Notes: generated by a model from the letters alone, not told the origin. Positions 30,186 through 39,653 are shown, counted from the stretch's first letter. The stretch: 44,558 nt of DNA from Phycisphaerales bacterium (GCA_022839625.1 JALHJL010000032.1:1-44558); one strand, 5' to 3'. Program-made: numbers and translations.

Positions 30186-30245
30186 CGTGGGAACGGACCA
30201 CGCGCCATCACGTTCCCGCGTGCCCAGGTTCTCATGTTCCCACGT
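30186..30245. repeat. GTTCCCACGT-type degenerate repeat between the two Nfn genes
   Basis: Near-repeats of a GTTCCC(A/G)CGT core in both orientations fill most of the gap (GTGGGAACG, ACGTTCCCGCGTG, CATGTTCCCACGT). The stop codon and last residues of the upstream NfnA-like gene lie within this repeat DNA. Confidence 0.6.
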
Positions 30246-31083
30246 CGCGCACCTTGCACTCGTGCTCCAATCGCTCCAAGGCCGCGGACTCCTGCCGGCG
30301 GTAGGCCGTCAGGCGGTCGGCCAGTTCGGCGTAATCGACCTGGTGGCCGTCGAACTCTGGGCCGTCCACGCAGGCGAACTGCGTCTTGCCGCCCACCGTC
30401 ACGCGACAGCCGCCGCACATCCCCGTCCCATCCACCATGATCGGGTTCAGCGAGACGATCGTTTTGATGCCGGCCGGCCGCGTCAGATCGGAGATCACCC
30501 GCATCATGATTACCGGACCTGCCGCGTAAACCACGTCGATCGGCCGTGACTGGTCGGCCATCAGCTCGCGGAGCTTGTCCGCGACCGTGCCCTTGAAGCC
30601 GTAGCTGCCGTCATCCGTCGTCGCGTACACGACGTGGGACACCTCGCGCAGCTCGTCTTCCAGCACGACCAGCTCCTTCGTCCTTCCGCCGGTGATCGAG
30701 GTCACGTAGGCGCCCATGTCCTTGAGGGCCTTCGCGAGCGGGTAGATGACGGCCGTTCCCACGCCGCCGCCGACCAGCACCGCGTGGCCGACCTTCTCGA
30801 TTTCGGTGGGCTTGCCCAGCGGGCCCATCACGTCCCGAATGGTGTCGCCGGTGTTCTTGGCAAACAGGAGCCTGGTCGTCTTGCCGACGGCCTTGACGAT
30901 CAGCTCGATCGTGCCTGCCTTGGCGTCCGCCGCGGCCATCGTCAGCGGGATGCGCTCGCCGTGCTCATCCAGGCGGAGGATCACGAACTGCCCCGGCTGG
31001 CGGTGCTTGGCCACGAGCGGGGCGGCAATCTTGAGCCACTTGACGTCGGAGGCCAGTTGTTTCGAGTCGAGAATGCGGAACAT
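30232..31083 (-). CDS. nfnA: NfnA-like FAD/NAD-binding ferredoxin-reductase subunit
   Basis: This is a 283-aa subunit related to dihydroorotate dehydrogenase electron-transfer and sulfide dehydrogenase beta subunits. The ATG at 31083 has an AGAGGG-type Shine-Dalgarno. An FAD-binding beta barrel (H-R-Q-P-G-Q-F-V-I-L-R) and an NAD motif (L-V-G-G-G-V-G-T-A) precede a C-terminal [2Fe-2S] site, D-G-T-G-M-C-G-G-C and a third Cys 12 residues later (F-A-C-V-D-G-P-E-F). The family's cluster uses an Asp plus three Cys, and a suitable Asp is present. In the partner complex it exchanges electrons between NADH, NADP and ferredoxin. The C-terminal V-R-D-V-G-T is encoded by repeat DNA and may differ from close relatives. 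Confidence 0.82.
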   Translation of the reverse strand: MFRILDSKQLASDVKWLKIAAPLVAKHRQPGQFVILRLDEHGERIPLTMAAADAKAGTIELIVKAVGKTTRLLFAKNTGDTIRDVMGPLGKPTEIEKVGHAVLVGGGVGTAVIYPLAKALKDMGAYVTSITGGRTKELVVLEDELREVSHVVYATTDDGSYGFKGTVADKLRELMADQSRPIDVVYAAGPVIMMRVISDLTRPAGIKTIVSLNPIMVDGTGMCGGCRVTVGGKTQFACVDGPEFDGHQVDYAELADRLTAYRRQESAALERLEHECKVRDVGT

Positions 31084-31675
31084 CAGGTTCTTCCCTCTGA
31101 TGCTTTGTCCGGACCGCGCCTGCGAGGTCCAACTCAGGCAGACACCCGTTAAGGATGACGGCGTCCAGTACGAGAATCCCTCATTATCGCGAAATCGGCC
31201 GGGGAAATCAAACCGTCGCCGCCACGCGACCGCAGCGGCGGTGTACCCCTGGGCTGGGGTGTTTGAGATTCCGCGGCTCACGCCGTGTTTCTGAACGGGC
31301 GGACGTCCTCCGTCGTCGAAGGATGCGTTTGAAGCTTGGAAGCCGCCGGCAGATCCGCATCCGTGCGGTCGGATTTCGCCAGCCCGTGCAGCGCCCGCCA
31401 GGCCGCCCGCCCGCGGCTGGAGGCCAAGTGCGGGTCCAGCCCGGACGGAGACGGCCTTTCATGGAATCACCCGAGCGGCCAGCCAGGAGATCGGCCGTAG
31501 GCCCGTCTCAGCCCCCCGCCGTCAACCTGCCCTGGCTCGCGCTTCCGGCGCATCAAGCCCCACGTGGCGAGGTATACTGTCCGTGCCCGGTGCGGCGGCC
31601 GAACCGGGCAAAGTCATCTCGGAAACGCCGAACGACGGACTCGAACGGTCGCGGCGAGTCACGTGGAGACCGGCG
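31084..31675. other. Non-coding region upstream of the heparinase-like gene
   Basis: This 592-bp stretch lies between divergent genes. I see no open frame with recognisable protein content. A TATACT at 31573-31578 is a possible -10 element for the downstream lipoprotein gene, but no matching -35 was found. It might hold a small RNA or a decayed gene; neither is supported by a specific signal. Confidence 0.5.
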
Positions 31676-33523
31676 GTGCGCCGACGAATCGCCCTATCCT
31701 GGACGCTGCCCGGGCTGGTCCTGGGTCTGCTCGCATGCGCTGTCGGTTGCGAGTCGCCGGGTCGCGCCGCGGCGCCGGCGGAACCAGCCGCGCGGAAGCG
31801 TGCCGCACGACCTGAGAAGCCCTTCCTCGATTCCAAGACACCGAACCTCGAGTACTGGCGCAGGAAGCCGCTCCCGAGGGAACTGCTCTCGCACAGCCTC
31901 GACGTGAACCCCGGAGCACAGGGGCGCGAGGCAGCCGCGCGCATGCGAGCAGGCTGGTTCCGCCCCACCGAGCTCTTCGACGAGTTGCGGGTGGGGGTGC
32001 CGCCCCCCTGGGGTATGAACCCGCCGGGCAGCAACACGTGGGACCTCGCCCGGCATTCGCTGCGTTGGATCAAACCACTGGTCGAGGTCTGGCGCACCAC
32101 GGGCGATACCGAGTGTCTTGCGCTGGCGCAGCGGATCGTCCGCGACTGGCGGGTGCACAACGCGCGCTTCCCGGGCAGCTCGGAGCAGGTGTGGGGATCG
32201 CATGCTCCGGCCAACCGCATGCGCGTGCTGTGCTGGTTCTGGGAGCTGTACCGGACCAGCGACGCGCTGGAGGAGCGCTTCGCCCGCGAGGTGCTCGAAC
32301 TCATCCGCCTGCACGGGGACTTCCTCGCCCGCGGCATCACCTACCGCCCACGGTTAAACCACGGCATGGAGCAGAACCTGGCGCTGCTGGAAGCCGCGTT
32401 TGTCCTGCCGGAGTTGCCCGACGCGCAGCGTTGGCAGAAGGTCGGCCACCGCCGTCTCCGCAAGTACGTCTCCGACAACTTCAGCCCGGAGGGGTTCCTG
32501 TTGGAGCAGTCGCCCGGCTACCACTGGTTTGTCCTGGAGAAGCTGGGCGCGCTGGCCCGCTTTTTGCGGGTGAACGAGCTGCCCACGATCTCCGGCGTCG
32601 ACGAGACCACCCGCCGGGCGGCCAGCGTGTGGCCATACCTGGTGAAACCCAACAACAGGCTCGTCAATATCGGCGACACGCACGTGGCGGCGGCACAGCC
32701 GCACCGGCGGCTTTGGGAGCGCTGGTGGGGCGCCGGCAACGAACCCGAAACCGCCGCGTCCACGCACCGCGGCCCACGACCCGGGCCGGGCGAGTTCGTG
32801 CTGAGCTTCAAGGCCGGCTATGCGATCTTCACGGCGTACCCCCGCGACGCAGCGCAGCCGGAGCCGGACACCTACGCGCTCTTCAAGTGCAACGCCTTCG
32901 AGTACGCGCATTATCATCGTGACGCGCTCTCCTTCGTGCTGTATGGATTGGGCCGCGACTGGCTGATCGACTCCGGGTCGTACAACTTCATGGAGGCGGC
33001 CCCCGAGCGGATCTACATGCGCAGCGCGCGGGCCCACAACCTGGTGCTGGTCGATGAGGCCGACTTCGAGCTGGGGCCGGTCAAGCTGTTGGACCATGGC
33101 CGGACCGCCGAAGGCGATTTCGTGCAGGCCCAGCACCGTTTGCCCAATGCGGTGCACACGCGTACGTTCCGTTTCCGCCCGCCCGCCGCGGTCGAAATCC
33201 GCGATCACCTGGTGGCCAGGGACCGTCGCCCGCACCGTTTCTCGCAGCTTCTGCACGTCGCACCGGGCGTCCGCGTGCAGATCATCTCGGAGCGCCGGGT
33301 ACACCTCGTCGCCGCCGACGGACGGACGTGCGTGATCGAGCAAGGCGGGACGCCCGGAAGCTGGCGCGTGGTAACGGGCCAGAAACGGCCCTACTGGCAA
33401 GGCTGGTACTCGCCGGGCTTCGAGCGGATCGAAGCGGCGCCCGTGCTCTACTACACGAATCGCGAGCCCGCGCGGGAATGCGGCTTCGAGACCAGCATTC
33501 GGCTGAGCCCGACGGAACCGTAG
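31676..33523 (+). CDS. Heparinase II/III-family polysaccharide lyase lipoprotein
   Basis: A 615-aa lipoprotein. The GTG at 31676 has GGAG seven bases upstream and gives a model signal, M-R-R-R-I-A-L-S-W, hydrophobic core, C-A-V-G-C (Cys25). A GTG at 31583 would add 31 residues of no clear use. An alpha/alpha-toroid domain (about 70-370) carries R-L-N-H-G-M-E-Q-N and S-P-G-Y-H-W, matching the Asn-His and Tyr-His pairs of PL15/PL17/PL21-like lyases. The C-terminal beta-sandwich domain carries Y-A-H-Y-H-R-D-A-L-S-F (His412, His414, Asp416) and W-L-I-D-S-G-S-Y, typical of the heparinase II/III C-terminal family. It likely cleaves an acidic polysaccharide at the outer membrane; the substrate is unknown. 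Confidence 0.87.
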   Translation: MRRRIALSWTLPGLVLGLLACAVGCESPGRAAAPAEPAARKRAARPEKPFLDSKTPNLEYWRRKPLPRELLSHSLDVNPGAQGREAAARMRAGWFRPTELFDELRVGVPPPWGMNPPGSNTWDLARHSLRWIKPLVEVWRTTGDTECLALAQRIVRDWRVHNARFPGSSEQVWGSHAPANRMRVLCWFWELYRTSDALEERFAREVLELIRLHGDFLARGITYRPRLNHGMEQNLALLEAAFVLPELPDAQRWQKVGHRRLRKYVSDNFSPEGFLLEQSPGYHWFVLEKLGALARFLRVNELPTISGVDETTRRAASVWPYLVKPNNRLVNIGDTHVAAAQPHRRLWERWWGAGNEPETAASTHRGPRPGPGEFVLSFKAGYAIFTAYPRDAAQPEPDTYALFKCNAFEYAHYHRDALSFVLYGLGRDWLIDSGSYNFMEAAPERIYMRSARAHNLVLVDEADFELGPVKLLDHGRTAEGDFVQAQHRLPNAVHTRTFRFRPPAAVEIRDHLVARDRRPHRFSQLLHVAPGVRVQIISERRVHLVAADGRTCVIEQGGTPGSWRVVTGQKRPYWQGWYSPGFERIEAAPVLYYTNREPARECGFETSIRLSPTEP

Positions 33524-33579
33524 CGAGAGGGCATTCCGCGCCGGCGGGCTTGCGCGGCAGCGCTGCGCGGTGCTCTCGC
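33523..33579. terminator. Possible bidirectional stem-loop between convergent genes
   Basis: GCGAGAG (33523-33529) pairs with CTCTCGC (33573-33579), with further inner pairing (CCGCGC with GCGCGG). It lies between the heparinase-like gene and the convergent transporter gene. Confidence 0.4.
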
Positions 33580-33607
33580 GGTGCCGGTACCCTTCTCCAA
33601 CGGACGG

Positions 33608-36226
33608 CTACGCGTTCATGTCCGCCCAGCGCTTGGCCATCTGGCCGAACACCGCCAAAGCAATCGTTGCCAGCACGCCGATCACCGCGAACGGGATCCA
33701 GACCTTGTACTGCGGACGGTAGTTGTCCCACAGCAACGTCGTGGCGGCGATGCCCGCATTGCCGATCTCGATGGCCGCCTTGGCCCGAGCTTCGGGCACG
33801 CCCAGCCGCAGCAGCTCCCGCGCGTGCTCGGGATGCGCGGTCCAGTCCTTGGCCGCCAGCGCTTCCTGAATGAGCCACTGCTTCTCCGCCAGCCGCTCGA
33901 CGAGCTCGGTCGGCGGCCGCCAGCCAAACAGACGCATCACGCCGGACCGGATCGCCTCGTCCACCGGCTGGTAGTCGATCCGCTGCTCGACGATCTGCCG
34001 CGCGGCCGGTGCGGTGTCGATCATCTCCCGTAAGAGGGGAACGTCCCGCGTCCAGTCCCGTCTCGCCACGGCCAGGAAGCGCACGTGCGCGCGCGAGGCA
34101 AGGTATACGTAAAGCCGGTCCTCACGCTCGGCGACGGCCGTCAGCTCGTCCAGCGCGGCGTCCACCTCCTCCGGACCGGCCCCCAGGGCCGTGCTGAGGG
34201 CCTCAAACGACTTGGTGCGGCCGATGCCGAACCGCGCCTCCAGGTCCGTGACCGGGTTCTTCAGCGGCGCCTCCCGGAGCCGGTGCTCCACCGCATCCCG
34301 CAACAGCGATGTCGCCTGCGCGAGATACTCCAGCGCTACGTTGTTGAGTACGTCGGGATCGTTGCCGTAGCGGTCCCAGAGCAGCGCGAGAACTTGCGAT
34401 TCGGAAAGCCGTGCCTCGGCGCCGCGCCCTTCGTTGATCGCTTCACGGACCAGGTCCAGGACCTCGACGCGCTTGATGCCGGTCCAGCCGGGCAACTCGT
34501 GCAGACGCCGCGCGAGCGGCGTCCCATCGCCCGACCGCCTGGCAGCCACCGCCTGGGCCGCCGGCGCAGAGTCCTCGGCCAGGTACAGGTAGCCGAGGTT
34601 GGTGGTCTGGCCGCTGTCGTGCCGGTAGTGGCGCCGCAGGGTCTCGGCCGTCGCCGGCGCGTCCAGCCCGAGGTGCTGCTGTGCCCGGGCGAACGCCTCG
34701 TCCCGCTCGATTCCCATCAGCTCCGGCAGCCGGTGCAGCGTGTCGCTCCAGTCGATGGCCTGTGCCGCCCGCGCGACCAGCGCCGGCCGGGCGCCCAGCT
34801 CCTTCAGTGCCAGCGTCGCCTTCTCGCCGAAGTTGTCGTACACGACACCCGCGATCCACGAGCCCAGGCCGACGCCCACGCCCACCGGGATGTTCACGTA
34901 GCCCAGGTACAGTCCCTTCTTCCCCGGCGGGGCGATCAGCCCGAGGTACTCGTTCTTCTTCGGCCCGGTCCACATCTCGCCGAGCGAGAAGAAGACGATC
35001 CCCAGCAGCAGGATCCAGCCGCTCTGCGTCAGGCCGGCCACCAGGATGCCGATGGTCGCCACCGACATCCCGACGAGCATCGCACTGAGCGTGCGCATCT
35101 TGCGCGCCGCATACGAGATGGGCACAATCAACAGCACGATCAGGGCCGCGTTGAGGTTCAGCAGAATCTGCTGGGGAACCTGGATCAGCCCACGGTCGCC
35201 GTACTCGCGCCAGGCGCCGGGGGCGTGGGCGGCGACGGCCGAGCTATCGACCCAGTCCGTGATGAAGTTGGGGTGCAGGTCCCAGAGCTGGTACATCATC
35301 ATCCAGAAGCAGGACATGATGAGCAGAAACGCCGGGAGGCGCAACTGCCATTGGAACCGCCCGTCGCGCAGCCACGTCGCCAGCAGGGCCCCCACGACGA
35401 ACAGGCTGCCGCCGACCCCCGCGAGGTGCGCCTGGCTGGTCTGGAACGCGATGAACAGCGCCAGGCCGCCCGCGGCCAGCACCATGCCCAGCGGACCGCG
35501 CACCGCATGCAGCCGCCCGTCCACGAACCAGTACGGCCAGATGTTCTCGACCGTGCGGGCGAACACGCGCGCGAGCCCGAGGGTCTTGTCGGAGCCGGAC
35601 GGCACGTCGCGGAACGTAAGCAGCACGAGGAGGTTGATCGCGGTGTACAGCGCCGACGCGATGAACAGGTTCCGCCAGCCCTCGGCCGAGTGCGGCTTGC
35701 CCAGGATCGCGGTCGCCAGGATCGGCGCCAGCACGGCGCCGACGTTCACCACCCAGTAGAAGATTCCCCATCCCATCGACGAGTTGGCCTTCGTCAGGTT
35801 CTGTGCGATTGAGCCCTGCAAGGCGGGTTTGAAGAACGCCGTCCCCGCGGCCAGCACCAGCACGCCCGCGAAGAACCCCGGGTAGCTGTGCAGGAACGCC
35901 ATCATCAGGTAGCCGACGCAGTTCGCCGAGATGGCGAAGAACAACACGCGCTTGTAGCCGTAGCGGTCGGCGATGCCGCCCGTGAACATGGGGAGCCAGG
36001 ACTGGAGGATGGCCCACCACATGTAAATGACCCCCTTGTCCACCGCGCTGAGGTGCAGCCCGCCCGGCTCGGTGGCCTGCATGATGTACAACGGCACTAC
36101 CGCGCGGATGCCGAAGTACGCCAGCCGCTCGAACATCTCGATCGTGTTGAGCATCCAGAACGTGCGGCCGAACGCCGGCCGGGCCGGAGTCGGCGGGGCG
36201 ACGACGGGAGCAGACCGGATGGACAT
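33608..36226 (-). CDS. POT/PTR2-family peptide transporter with a large soluble insertion
   Basis: This 872-aa membrane protein is far longer than the usual 450-600 residues. The N-terminal half carries the POT signature E-M-F-E-R-L-A-Y-F-G (E-x-x-E-R) and F-Y-W-V-V-N-V-G-A-V, plus many hydrophobic helices. About 370 residues of soluble, largely helical sequence (about 470-840) interrupt the protein after G-V-V-Y-D-N-F-G-E-K-A. A last hydrophobic helix (V-W-I-P-F-A-V-I-G-V-L) then resumes near the end. Family members import di- and tripeptides with protons. The ATG at 36226 follows AGGAGA. A possible promoter (TTGCGA, 18 bases, TACAGT; 36338-36367 minus) overlaps sequence resembling the hairpin repeats, so I do not call it. 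The role of the insertion is unknown. Confidence 0.85.
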   Translation of the reverse strand: MSIRSAPVVAPPTPARPAFGRTFWMLNTIEMFERLAYFGIRAVVPLYIMQATEPGGLHLSAVDKGVIYMWWAILQSWLPMFTGGIADRYGYKRVLFFAISANCVGYLMMAFLHSYPGFFAGVLVLAAGTAFFKPALQGSIAQNLTKANSSMGWGIFYWVVNVGAVLAPILATAILGKPHSAEGWRNLFIASALYTAINLLVLLTFRDVPSGSDKTLGLARVFARTVENIWPYWFVDGRLHAVRGPLGMVLAAGGLALFIAFQTSQAHLAGVGGSLFVVGALLATWLRDGRFQWQLRLPAFLLIMSCFWMMMYQLWDLHPNFITDWVDSSAVAAHAPGAWREYGDRGLIQVPQQILLNLNAALIVLLIVPISYAARKMRTLSAMLVGMSVATIGILVAGLTQSGWILLLGIVFFSLGEMWTGPKKNEYLGLIAPPGKKGLYLGYVNIPVGVGVGLGSWIAGVVYDNFGEKATLALKELGARPALVARAAQAIDWSDTLHRLPELMGIERDEAFARAQQHLGLDAPATAETLRRHYRHDSGQTTNLGYLYLAEDSAPAAQAVAARRSGDGTPLARRLHELPGWTGIKRVEVLDLVREAINEGRGAEARLSESQVLALLWDRYGNDPDVLNNVALEYLAQATSLLRDAVEHRLREAPLKNPVTDLEARFGIGRTKSFEALSTALGAGPEEVDAALDELTAVAEREDRLYVYLASRAHVRFLAVARRDWTRDVPLLREMIDTAPAARQIVEQRIDYQPVDEAIRSGVMRLFGWRPPTELVERLAEKQWLIQEALAAKDWTAHPEHARELLRLGVPEARAKAAIEIGNAGIAATTLLWDNYRPQYKVWIPFAVIGVLATIALAVFGQMAKRWADMNA

Positions 36227-36578
36227 GGGATCTCCTGCGCTGTGGTGGGCCGCGCGAGGCGCGCGGGGCGACCGGGTGCCCACCTCCCGTCCCGCCCGGC
36301 GTAGCCCGGAGCTCAGCGCGCGCGGCGGAAGCAACAGACTGTAGCGGCGACCGGGCCGCGCTCGCAACCGAACACGGATGAGACCGTTCCTAGATGACCC
36401 GGCCCGCCAGCCGGCTTAGCAGCGGGTTCGCCGCCAGCGACTCGAGCATGCCGATTGTGCCCGTTTCGGGCGGCGACCGGTCAACGCCGCGACGCCCTGC
36501 GCGGCGCGGCAAAGAAGCAAGCGGTCGGGCTGATGAAGCCGGCCACGCCGGCGGGCGCCGGCGCGGGCGCGCAGCGCG
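36227..36578. other. Non-coding region between the transporter and the dockerin-tagged protein
   Basis: This 352-bp stretch, both neighbours being on the minus strand, is very GC-rich. It has several short inverted repeats near 36540-36590 that might terminate the upstream gene. There is no convincing open frame or RNA. Confidence 0.5.
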
Positions 36579-39410
36579 CTACGGACTGCTCAGCAGCGCG
36601 ATGAAGGGGTTGATGTCGCCGAAGTTGCACACTCCGTCGCCGTTGATGTCGCGGTTCTCCAGCGGGCAGCCGGGGTACATGGCCGCGTATGTCGCCGGAT
36701 TGCTCAACGCGAGAATGAACGGGTTGATGTCGCCGAAGTCCACCACGCCGTCGCAGTTCACGTCGCCGCGCGTCAGCGTGAGCTGCGCGATCCACGTGCG
36801 CCAGTTGCCGCTCTGGCCGTACTCGTGGTGCGCCCAGAACCAGTTCGGCGCCGCGGGGTCGGGGCACACGGCGGAGTAGTCGCCCCAGCGCCCGCTGGTA
36901 TCCGGCGCGTTGCTCACCTTCTGCGTGACCGGCATTCGGAAGGTGTAGAGGGGGTCCGTCGAGTACCGGAACGCCGTGATCATCGAGATGTACTCGGTCG
37001 GCGAGCTGCGCGAACAGGTGATCGCGGCGTCGCCGGCGGCGTTCACGGTGATCGAGCTGAAGAACGTCCGGGCGCTGAGGCTCGGGCTGATGTCGCCCCA
37101 CTGCACGAGTTGCGGGTTGGTGCCCGAGGTCGGCCAGCCGTTCATCGCGATCTGGTACCAGCGGGCACGGACGCGCGTGCCGTCCACGTGGTGCGTGGCC
37201 CACAGGCTGCCGTTGCGGTACGCCGCGCTCCAGAACCGGGCGTCGAACGTCTCCGGCCGCACGCTGGAGCCGTACTGCGGCGGGTCCTCCGGATGGCTGT
37301 AGGACGGCACGGTCAACGTGTAGTACGTGAAGTACGGCGACCCGAGCGGATCGCGCAAGGCGATCAACCGAACACCCGTCTTGTTGCTCCCCTCCTGGTG
37401 CTCGATCATGTAGTACGCGGGCGGATCGTCGAACGACACCGGCGGAATCCCCGCCGACTGCGTCGAGGTGGGCAACGTCAGCGATTTCTGAATCGCGGGC
37501 GGCAACCCGGCCAGCAACGACGCCTTGTCGAACGTGTACACCGGGTAGTTCGAGCTGACGCCGAAACCGTCGCCCGTGATGTAGACCACGTCGGCATCGA
37601 CGCCGATGTTCGGCGAATCGAACAGGTTGCCCGCCAGCGCCGTCGTGTCGAAACGGTACTTGTACCACGTGCCGTTCGGGTCGGAATCGTCCGAGACGGC
37701 GACCAGCACATATGACCTGGACGAGCCCGGCGGTGCGTAGGCTTCCGCCGCCATCGCGAAAAACCGGCCGCTCAGCTCGTCATACAGCACCTCGGGGTCG
37801 AACACGAAACCGCTCGCCCCCACGCTGCCCCAGAATCCGTACGAATCCTCGATCTCGTCCTGAAACGTCTTGGTCCCGTCCTTGTCGAAGAACGCGATCG
37901 CGCCGTTCGTCATCACCACGATATTGTTCGGCCCCACCGCCACGTGCGGATCGGGCGGCGTCCAGCCGGTGCTCAAAATGGCGTCGAAGCCGAACCGGCT
38001 CGCGTCGCGCTCGATCGTGCGCTCCCCGTAGTCGATCATCCGCGGGTCGAACGTGGGCGGGATGTGCGGCGTGGGACCGTCCGCCCGGGCCACCACCACG
38101 CTCGCCGGGGTCATGTCGCCCGTGACGCCCTGCGTGCGGCCGGCCAAGTCGAGGGCTGCCGGCGCGAGCAGCGTCACGTTAACGCTCGTCTCGTCGCCCA
38201 GTTCCGCGTTGCCGTTCCACGCGCACAGCAGTTCGCCGCCCGGGCCGAACGCCAGGCGCTGCGTACCCGCGGCCGCCCGCAGGGCCTGACGGCCCTTGGT
38301 GTGGCGGGTGATGCGGTGCTCGACGCCCAGGCGCGTTCCGTCCGCGGCAAACAACTGCGCGAACACGCCGCTCTCGTCTCCGTCGCTGCTGTTCCAGGCC
38401 AGTGCGAAACGGCCGTCCCGCGCGACGGCGACAGCCGCGGCATTCTGCGGGCCTTCGCGCGTCGTGTTCACGAGGAACGGCTCGCCCAGCGGGCGGCCCT
38501 CCCGGTCCAGCCGCCGCGCCAACACGCCGTAGTCGTCGCCGTCGGTCTCCGCGTCCAGCCAGCCGACGATGTAGCCGTCCGGCCCCGCCGCGATGATCGG
38601 CTCAATCTGACTGGCCTTGTGCGCCCCGCTGACCACGACCTCGTCTCCCGCCCGGCGACCATCGGCAGTAAGCCGCTGAAGACAGATACCCGCGGGATTC
38701 ATGTCTTTGTCGAACACGCTGAACACGACGGCAATGTGGCCGTCGGACGCGACCGCGACCGCCGGCACCGTCTCGAAGCGCGTCGGGTGCCGGCTGACTG
38801 CGAACTCCGGACCCTGCGGCGTCCCGTCGGCTCCGAACAGCCGGGCGCGCACCTGTGGGTGCGCCTGCCCCGCCTCTTGCGACGTCCACACGATCGCTAC
38901 TCCACCGCGCGGGAGTGCCGCCAGGGCCGGCTGGGCCTGGTGACCGCTGGTTTGCTCGTTAACGGCAATCTCGGAGCCGCCATCGCCAGCCGGGTTGAAT
39001 CGCCGAGCGATGATGCTGCCCGCATAGCCGTCCTGGCCGAACGACTCCCACACGACCCAGGTGCTCCCCAGCGGATCGACCGCAACCGCCGGGTTCGTCT
39101 GGTGGCATTGGGTCCACAGGCCCACGGCGGTCTCCGAGCCGCGCGCCACGCCCTCACGGTCAAACCACTGCGCATAGACGCCCGCGCGCCCGGACAGTTG
39201 CCGCCGGCTGGACCAGACGACGACCGACTGCCCGTCGGGGCAGACCGCCAGCGCGGCCTGGTGCTGTGCGCTCGCGGCGAACGTGCTGGCCCGCCACTCG
39301 TAGCGGTGAAAGTCCCGTGCCCCGATCGACACGACGTCCGCACAAACCGCGGCGGCCCCCAACCCGCCGGCCAGCAGAATCACGGTACCCAGGGTCATAG
39401 CCTTCATCAT
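36579..39410 (-). CDS. Secreted beta-propeller-like protein with C-terminal dockerin-like module
   Basis: This is a 943-aa exported protein without recognised enzyme motifs. The ATG at 39410 follows GAGGA and starts a signal peptide (ending V-C-A-D, about 24). The first 420 residues are built from repeats of about 55 residues with V-A-V-x-x-D-G-x-x-V-V-W and G-V-x-A-Q-x-F-D/A patterns, as in beta-propellers. A second region (about 440-850) with D-P-H-V-A-V-G-P-N-N resembles large secreted planctomycete proteins of unknown role. The end (about 880-943) has two EF-hand-like loops, N-C-D-G-V-V-D-F-G-D-I-N-P-F and D-I-N-G-D-G-V-C-N-F-G-D-I-N-P-F, a dockerin-like module. It lies 243 bases downstream of the tagged metallopeptidase gene. 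Confidence 0.85.
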   Translation of the reverse strand: MMKAMTLGTVILLAGGLGAAAVCADVVSIGARDFHRYEWRASTFAASAQHQAALAVCPDGQSVVVWSSRRQLSGRAGVYAQWFDREGVARGSETAVGLWTQCHQTNPAVAVDPLGSTWVVWESFGQDGYAGSIIARRFNPAGDGGSEIAVNEQTSGHQAQPALAALPRGGVAIVWTSQEAGQAHPQVRARLFGADGTPQGPEFAVSRHPTRFETVPAVAVASDGHIAVVFSVFDKDMNPAGICLQRLTADGRRAGDEVVVSGAHKASQIEPIIAAGPDGYIVGWLDAETDGDDYGVLARRLDREGRPLGEPFLVNTTREGPQNAAAVAVARDGRFALAWNSSDGDESGVFAQLFAADGTRLGVEHRITRHTKGRQALRAAAGTQRLAFGPGGELLCAWNGNAELGDETSVNVTLLAPAALDLAGRTQGVTGDMTPASVVVARADGPTPHIPPTFDPRMIDYGERTIERDASRFGFDAILSTGWTPPDPHVAVGPNNIVVMTNGAIAFFDKDGTKTFQDEIEDSYGFWGSVGASGFVFDPEVLYDELSGRFFAMAAEAYAPPGSSRSYVLVAVSDDSDPNGTWYKYRFDTTALAGNLFDSPNIGVDADVVYITGDGFGVSSNYPVYTFDKASLLAGLPPAIQKSLTLPTSTQSAGIPPVSFDDPPAYYMIEHQEGSNKTGVRLIALRDPLGSPYFTYYTLTVPSYSHPEDPPQYGSSVRPETFDARFWSAAYRNGSLWATHHVDGTRVRARWYQIAMNGWPTSGTNPQLVQWGDISPSLSARTFFSSITVNAAGDAAITCSRSSPTEYISMITAFRYSTDPLYTFRMPVTQKVSNAPDTSGRWGDYSAVCPDPAAPNWFWAHHEYGQSGNWRTWIAQLTLTRGDVNCDGVVDFGDINPFILALSNPATYAAMYPGCPLENRDINGDGVCNFGDINPFIALLSSP
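36717..36758. repeat. 42-bp perfect direct repeat in the dockerin-like module (copy 1)
   Basis: All 42 bases are identical to 39792-39833. They encode the first calcium-loop of the module (N-C-D-G-V-V-D-F-G-D-I-N-P-F). Confidence 0.92.
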
Positions 39411-39506
39411 TAGTCCTCGTGGCGTTCGGGAAGGGCGCCGGCGGCGACGTGCCGGCGGCGTGAACCATGAGCAGGGAGCGCCATCAGGCATCGCCCTTAT
39501 CATCTG

Positions 39507-39535
39507 AAGGTAGAACTTCACCGGGCCAATGTCAA
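39507..39535 (-). promoter_or_regulatory. Candidate promoter for the beta-propeller-like gene
   Basis: On the minus strand a perfect TTGACA (39535-39530) is followed after 17 bases by TACCTT (39512-39507). The -10 is weak (3/6) but spacing and location, about 95 bases before the start codon, fit. Confidence 0.38.
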
Positions 39536-39593
39536 CGAAGATCGGACCCAGTTATCGGCCCTGCCCGGCCGGCCGCTTCGTCGGCGCGCGAAA

Positions 39594-39617
39594 GCCGCGG
39601 CCCCGAAGGGCCGCGGC
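39594..39617 (-). terminator. Strong stem-loop after the M36-like gene
   Basis: A perfect ten-base GC stem (39594-39603 with 39608-39617) closed by the loop CGAA, followed in the minus direction by TTT, lies about 40 bases past the stop codon of the metallopeptidase gene and before the next promoter. Confidence 0.65.
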
Positions 39618-39653
39618 CTCCCATTGCGCTACGCTGCTTCCGACTCACCGATC

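Noticed and set aside
28719..30440. Plus-strand open frame opposite the NfnB-like gene
   Set aside because: Shadow of the GC-rich NfnB-like gene; no motif, and it runs past the real gene into repeat DNA.
31084..31675. Possible small gene or structured RNA upstream of the heparinase-like gene
   Set aside because: Short open frames here are Arg/Pro-rich shadows without ribosome sites, and no conserved RNA fold could be recognised by eye.
36338..36367. Promoter for the POT transporter (TTGCGA, 18 bases, TACAGT)
   Set aside because: The match is partial and overlaps sequence resembling the dispersed TGTAGCGG hairpin repeats, so it may be repeat DNA rather than a promoter.
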